Shown: positions 60,229-64,000 of the stretch, piece by piece
Position numbering within the stretch: position 1 is the first letter of the stretch
Layout of the letters: the number at the start of each line of letters is the position of its first letter
Source of the DNA: Hyphomicrobium sp. MC1
GTDB taxonomy: Bacteria; Pseudomonadota; Alphaproteobacteria; Rhizobiales; Hyphomicrobiaceae
Direction: 5' to 3'
Length of the DNA stretch: 64,000 nt
Assembly (NCBI RefSeq): GCF_000253295.1
Contig: NC_015717.1
Coordinates: 2,046,001-2,110,000 of the forward strand
Translations under genes and position numbers: made by a program
The notes under the pieces: generated by a model
What the model was told of the DNA's origin: nothing
Database searches by the model: none
What the model saw: only the letters and a program-made list of their open reading frames with translations

Positions 60229-60906
60229 GTGAGAAATCCAAAAAAGGATTCAAAACGGCCGGTCGCATCTGCAGCGCGGGCTGCCCCGGGAGGCAATAGC
60301 AACAAAATGGCTACCAATTCAGTTCGCTCGGAGGAACGTCCATTGACGGTCGAGCTTCAGATCGGAAAGCGGTTACGGCAGGCTCGAAGGGCTAATAATT
60401 TAAGCCTCAAGGAGCTGGCTGACGAGGTTGGTTGCTCAGAAAGCCTTCTTTCAAAAATCGAGAACGAAAAAGCTCGCCCTTCCCTACAAATGCTCCACAA
60501 GATCGTGGAAAAGCTGGGGCTGACCATAGGTGGCCTATTCGCCCAGAGATCTGCTCCCGACGATATCGTCACTCGGAAAGGGGAGCGATCGGTGATCCGG
60601 ATGGATTCCGCGACAGGCGGCGCAGTCCGGTTGGAGTGCATCGTCCCCGAAGACGGTGGAGAGTTCATATACGGATCAATCCACGTCGTAGAGCCAAACG
60701 GCGGTAGCAAGGGAACGATCACGCACCAAGGCGAAGAAGTGGGATACGTGCTTGAGGGAACGCTCGAGCTCACCGTCGATAGTAAGGTCTACAATCTCTC
60801 CGAAGGAGATTCGTTTTTCTTCAAATCGAACCTGCCCCATAGCTACAAGAACAACGGCACGGTGCAGGCACGCATCCTCTGGGTCAACAGCCCGCCGACG
60901 TTCTAA
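60229..60906 (+). CDS. XRE-family regulator with C-terminal cupin
   Basis: A 225-residue protein read from GTG 60229 after GGGGGA. After a basic, flexible 35-residue start comes the helix-turn-helix (IGKRLRQARRANNLSLKELADEVGCSESLLSKIENEKARPSL) and then a cupin ligand-binding barrel (THQGEEVGYVLEGTLELTVD, LSEGDSFFFKSNLPHSYKNN). This type controls catabolic and uptake genes. It converges on the SDR gene, the last gene of the ABC-importer operon, which is the likely target; that is inference. Confidence 0.85.
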   Translation: MRNPKKDSKRPVASAARAAPGGNSNKMATNSVRSEERPLTVELQIGKRLRQARRANNLSLKELADEVGCSESLLSKIENEKARPSLQMLHKIVEKLGLTIGGLFAQRSAPDDIVTRKGERSVIRMDSATGGAVRLECIVPEDGGEFIYGSIHVVEPNGGSKGTITHQGEEVGYVLEGTLELTVDSKVYNLSEGDSFFFKSNLPHSYKNNGTVQARILWVNSPPTF

Positions 60907-60938
60907 AACCTACCGATATCTCCAGCAATATACGCTGC

Positions 60939-61658
60939 TTAATGCATTGCAGCGCCTCCATCGACGCTGATGCATTGCCCCGTGATAAACGTTGCTCCAT
61001 CACTGAGCAGGAAGCAAACCGCTCTGGCAACTTCCTCTGGCCGCCCGATGCGTCCAAGAGGGTTTGACAACTCCAACGCTTGCTTTTCCGGCGACAGCTT
61101 TGAAAACTCGAGCAGCGGCGTGTCGATCGGACCTGGCGCGACGGCGTTGACGAGAATGTCGGGCGCTAACTCTCGAGCCCATGACCGTGTCAAGGCGACG
61201 ACTGCAGCTTTCGTCGCGCAATAGCCAGACGCACCCGCTCGTCCAAGATATGCAAGCTCCGATGCGATATTCACGATGCGCCCCTTATCGCCCAAATGCT
61301 TCAACGCCTCTCGCGCGACGATGATCGTCCCACGAACGTTGACCTCCATCATCTCGTTGAAAGCGGCAGTATTAAATGCTTCTAGGCGGCTCGAGCGCCC
61401 GATACCTGCAGAATTGACGATAGCGTCAAGCCCTCCCAGGCGGTTCGCTGCCTCGGTCATCGTTGTGACGATCGCATCTTCGTTGCGGAGATCCACTTCG
61501 AGAATAGGAAAGGGGGCGCCCACAGGCGTTTTGTCAAAGCCGATGACGTTGCCACCTGCGTTGCTCAGTTCAATCGCGGTCGCATAGCCGATGCCGCTAG
61601 CGGCGCCCGCGACCACGACCCGAAGTTTTTCACGAAAGAGCATTTGCCGCGCCGTCAT
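60939..61658 (-). CDS. short-chain dehydrogenase/reductase
   Basis: A 239-residue classical SDR. VAGAASGIGYATAIELSNAG binds NAD(P), IVNSAGIG replaces the usual NNAG, and the catalytic motif is IVNIASELAYLGRAGASGYCATKAAV, with serine and YxxxK. It ends with the typical FITGQCISVDGGAA. It is the last gene of the ABC operon (36-base gap), so it may act on the imported compound. The first ATG at 61658 has no ribosome site; ATG 61643 is an alternative. Confidence 0.85.
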   Translation of the reverse strand: MTARQMLFREKLRVVVAGAASGIGYATAIELSNAGGNVIGFDKTPVGAPFPILEVDLRNEDAIVTTMTEAANRLGGLDAIVNSAGIGRSSRLEAFNTAAFNEMMEVNVRGTIIVAREALKHLGDKGRIVNIASELAYLGRAGASGYCATKAAVVALTRSWARELAPDILVNAVAPGPIDTPLLEFSKLSPEKQALELSNPLGRIGRPEEVARAVCFLLSDGATFITGQCISVDGGAAMH

Positions 61659-61694
61659 TTAGGGTTGGGCTGTAACAGTTATGTCCAGTAATCG

Positions 61695-62588
61695 TCAGTC
61701 GACGTTGTCAGTCACATCAGTGAGACGAACAACAGGGGGCAGCGGCTCCTCTTCCTCAGTATTTTTCTGCTCATGGGCGTGAATGAAGCCTTCCAATCGT
61801 TCGTGAGCGCTCCGCAACGCCGGAGCATCCAAGTCGCGCCCGCCGGGAAGCGCAGGCACGTCGAGAAGCTCGATGACCTCTCCGGGGCTAGCCTTAAGAA
61901 CGAGGATGCGATCAGCCAAGAGAAGCGCCTCGTCGAGATCATGGGTAATGAAAACGATGGTGACGTCGATCTTGCGCCAGATATCGATGAGGTAGGACTG
62001 CATTTTGGCGCGCGTCCGTGCATCCAAGGCCGAGAAGGGCTCATCCATTAGGAGGACGCGGGGCTGGATTGCCAGCGCGCGCGCGATTGCCACGCGCTGC
62101 TTCATGCCGCCAGACAACTGATGCGGGTATGACTGCGCATAAGCTTTGAGACCGACAAGATCCAACCACTGCAGCGCATCACGTTCAGCTTCGTCTCTCT
62201 CCTTATCCGCCATGCGAAGACCAAACATCACGTTGCCAAGAACGGTAAGCCAGGGAAACAAAGTGTAACCCTGGAAAACCATCGCGCGATCAGGTCCCGG
62301 ACTATGGACAGGCTCGCCCGCGACTTTGATCTCTCCACCGTTAGCAATCTCGAGGCCGGCAATCGTGCGAATGAGCGTCGACTTTCCGCAACCTGACGGA
62401 CCCACGACACACAAGAATTCGCGGCGATGCGTGACGAAGTTGATATTGTTGAGGATGACGCGCTCTCCGTCGCCAGCGGGAACCGTCTTGACGAGGTTCT
62501 TGACTTCAAGCATCGGCGGACGTGCCCTAAGGCGCTGAAGCCGGGCAGCTACGTCTTCATCGATGAATTGAAGTGGCGTTGAGTTCAT
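61695..62588 (-). CDS. ABC transporter ATP-binding protein, NitT/TauT type
   Basis: A 297-residue ATPase, started at ATG 62588, which overlaps the permease stop (ATGA). Walker A is VGPSGCGKSTLIRTIAG, the signature LSGGMKQRVAIARALA, and Walker B LLMDEPFSALD, with the HDLDEALLLADRI switch. The layout with one permease and a periplasmic receptor fits nitrate/sulfonate/taurine or pyrimidine-type importers; the C-terminal extension is acidic and unassigned. Confidence 0.92.
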   Translation of the reverse strand: MNSTPLQFIDEDVAARLQRLRARPPMLEVKNLVKTVPAGDGERVILNNINFVTHRREFLCVVGPSGCGKSTLIRTIAGLEIANGGEIKVAGEPVHSPGPDRAMVFQGYTLFPWLTVLGNVMFGLRMADKERDEAERDALQWLDLVGLKAYAQSYPHQLSGGMKQRVAIARALAIQPRVLLMDEPFSALDARTRAKMQSYLIDIWRKIDVTIVFITHDLDEALLLADRILVLKASPGEVIELLDVPALPGGRDLDAPALRSAHERLEGFIHAHEQKNTEEEEPLPPVVRLTDVTDNVD

Positions 62589-63586
62589 GCGTTTGTCCTC
62601 CGCCACGGAAATAACCAGCGGCCAAGCCGGGCGAGCAGAAGATCACTGCCAAAGCCGACGACGCCAAGAATGAGGATTGCTGCGTAGACGTTATCGAAAT
62701 GCTGATAACGCGCCTGCTGCGTGATGAAAAAAGTGATGCCCGAAGAGGTGCCAACCAACTCGGCGACAATGAGATATGTCCACGCCCAGCCGAGAAGAAT
62801 ACGCAAATCCCCATAGAGATCCGGCAGTACCGCAGGTACGACGACGTAACGAAGAAGACGTGATCGCCGAGCTCCGAGTGTTTGCGCTGCCTCAAGCAAC
62901 GCGTAATCGACGCGACGTGTCGTACTGGCGATGATCAATACTTGTTGGAAGAAAGTGCCGATTACGACGATTGCTATCTTTGGCCCATCATAAATTCCGA
63001 GGACGGCAACTGCGAGCGCGCCAAAGGCGGGCGCCGGTAAATAGCGGAAGAATTCGACAAAAGGTTCCGTCAGACGTCCGATTGTGGCGTATGCGCCGCA
63101 TAGGATACCGAGCGGAACGCCCAAGGCAGATGAAATAAGGAATGCCCAGAAAATTATCTGCACCGAGTGCCAGAACGCAACGAGCAGAGATTGATGTTCC
63201 GTGTTCGACGGAAAGACGGCGTTCCAAAATGCCTTGGCTACTTCGTCCGGCGCTGGCAGGTAAACTGGATTGGCCGGGCGCCCCTCAGGAGGTGCCCGAC
63301 CGGCTTTGACTGCCGACGCGAACTCGTCGGCGAAAACATCTTTCGGAGCTCTCATTCCGACATCGAAGTACGACACGCTGCCAGGATTGGTGATTTCAAT
63401 CAGCGGGTGCCAGACGAACGGCACATAGGAGACGAGACACCACAAGACTATTGGGATGACGAAAGACAGGAATCCCAAAACCGTGCGCGCGCGCGGCGTT
63501 GGCGGACGGCCAACCGCAAACCATGAAGCTGCGGCGAGCCGCCTCGCTGATGATGGTACCCAGGACTGAAGAGCTACGTCAGCCAT
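62585..63586 (-). CDS. ABC transporter permease, NitT/TauT type
   Basis: A 333-residue permease with about six spans. The first span (FLSFVIPIVLWCLVSYV) is followed by an unusually long periplasmic loop of about 80 residues; the BPD_transp_1 core includes FWAFLISSALGVPLGILCGAY, and the coupling helix EAAQTLGARRSRLLRYVVVPAVLPD carries the EAA motif. It forms the channel with the ATPase encoded next to it. It is preceded by the substrate-binding protein gene. Confidence 0.9.
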   Translation of the reverse strand: MADVALQSWVPSSARRLAAASWFAVGRPPTPRARTVLGFLSFVIPIVLWCLVSYVPFVWHPLIEITNPGSVSYFDVGMRAPKDVFADEFASAVKAGRAPPEGRPANPVYLPAPDEVAKAFWNAVFPSNTEHQSLLVAFWHSVQIIFWAFLISSALGVPLGILCGAYATIGRLTEPFVEFFRYLPAPAFGALAVAVLGIYDGPKIAIVVIGTFFQQVLIIASTTRRVDYALLEAAQTLGARRSRLLRYVVVPAVLPDLYGDLRILLGWAWTYLIVAELVGTSSGITFFITQQARYQHFDNVYAAILILGVVGFGSDLLLARLGRWLFPWRRTNA

Positions 63587-63591
63587 GGCTA

Positions 63592-64000
63592 TTATTTTGC
63601 CTGCGCGATGGAGGGATCGATATAGGACGAGATGTCCTGTTTGGTTTTGTAGACTCCGTATTTCACGTTGAAGGAGTCTGCATTTTCGGAGGATCCGTAC
63701 AGCGAATCCAGGCCGTCTCCCTTATTGAAGACTTTTGCACCCTCGGCGACGGTGAGAAGCTTCGTGCCGTCAAGGAACTTCTTGTACGCTTCCGGCGCCA
63801 CAGCAACGCGCGCGGACATGATTTTTAACGCGTCCGGCTGTGTCTTCGGATCGTTGACGTACGCGACAACGCGGTCCCACACTTTCAAAACCTTCGCCCA
63901 GTCGGCTTTCCGAGACGCAAAGCTCTCGGGCCTGACCGTTACGACGTCGTAGATAAGGCCAGGAGCGTCTGCAGATGTGTAGGCCGGATGGGCTCCTGGA
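63592..64000 (-). CDS. ABC transporter substrate-binding protein, 5' end beyond window
   Basis: The frame is open from the window edge to its stop at 63592, giving 136 C-terminal residues. DAPGLIYDVVTVRPESFASRK, WAKVLKVWDRVVAYVNDP and ALKIMSARVAVAPEAYKKFLDG resemble the C-terminal lobe of NMT1/THI5- or TauA-like receptors, and the gene stands just upstream of the matching permease. The signal peptide is outside the window. Ligand unknown. Confidence 0.85.
   Translation of the reverse strand, partial: PGAHPAYTSADAPGLIYDVVTVRPESFASRKADWAKVLKVWDRVVAYVNDPKTQPDALKIMSARVAVAPEAYKKFLDGTKLLTVAEGAKVFNKGDGLDSLYGSSENADSFNVKYGVYKTKQDISSYIDPSIAQAK

Noticed and set aside
1..64000. CRISPR array or insertion sequence
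   Set aside because: No regularly spaced direct repeats and no transposase-like protein were found.

Overview
The window looks like chromosome of a methylotrophic, sulfur-oxidising alphaproteobacterium of the Hyphomicrobiales. A Hyphomicrobium-type organism is my best guess. This is inferred from the gene content: a formaldehyde-activating-enzyme paralogue, SoxYZ with a flavocytochrome c flavoprotein, a TsdA-like dihaem cytochrome, a NodE/NodF-like synthase and carrier pair, citramalate synthase, class II DAHP synthase, high GC, and mosaic palindromic intergenic repeats of the kind known in rhizobia. No rRNA or other species marker is present.

Layout. 1-6.9 kb: a tightly overlapping block of phage head-tail genes, large terminase and a tape-measure protein with an embedded M15 peptidase; the order is unusual and tail genes are missing. 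7.0-9.1 kb: junction zone with a small membrane protein, a GIY-YIG/HNH-repeat protein, a possible 44-residue protein with its own terminator, and about 0.7 kb of structured non-coding DNA. 9.1-12.8 kb: Fae paralogue divergent from a three-gene periplasmic sulfur operon (TsdA-like cytochrome, exported DsrE-like protein, orphan solute-binding protein). 12.9-17.7 kb: autotransporter, MFS exporter, FMN-dependent 2-hydroxy-acid dehydrogenase, cyclophilin-like protein. 17.9-29.5 kb: lipid metabolism, with a ketosynthase/ACP pair, fadD-merR, cfa and a fadE-fadJ-fadI operon whose promoter carries a perfect 18-bp palindrome. 29.7-34.2 kb: fccB divergent from soxYZ, then a beta-propeller/MoaD-like pair and a small anchored protein. 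34.4-41.7 kb: PLP enzyme, GNAT-cimA operon with a possible attenuator leader, a regulator/epimerase divergon and a sulfotransferase-like protein. 41.9-58.0 kb: mostly housekeeping genes (cysS, gltX, nadE, class II DAHP synthase, gor, rpiA, gph), an MMPL transporter and secreted proteins. 58.1 kb to the end: tRNA-Val(CAC) with a tyrosine recombinase directly downstream, then an XRE-cupin regulator converging on an ABC-importer/SDR operon that runs off the window; this looks like the start of an integrated island.

How it fits together. Sulfur genes recur through the window (TsdA-like operon, SoxYZ/FccB, a cytoplasmic DsrE protein), although SoxAX, SoxB and SoxCD are absent here. FadD, FadE, FadJ and FadI make a near-complete beta-oxidation set, and the MerR-type regulator translationally coupled to fadD is the obvious candidate to bind the fadE palindrome. 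Nothing in the window is a CRISPR array, rRNA or intact insertion sequence.
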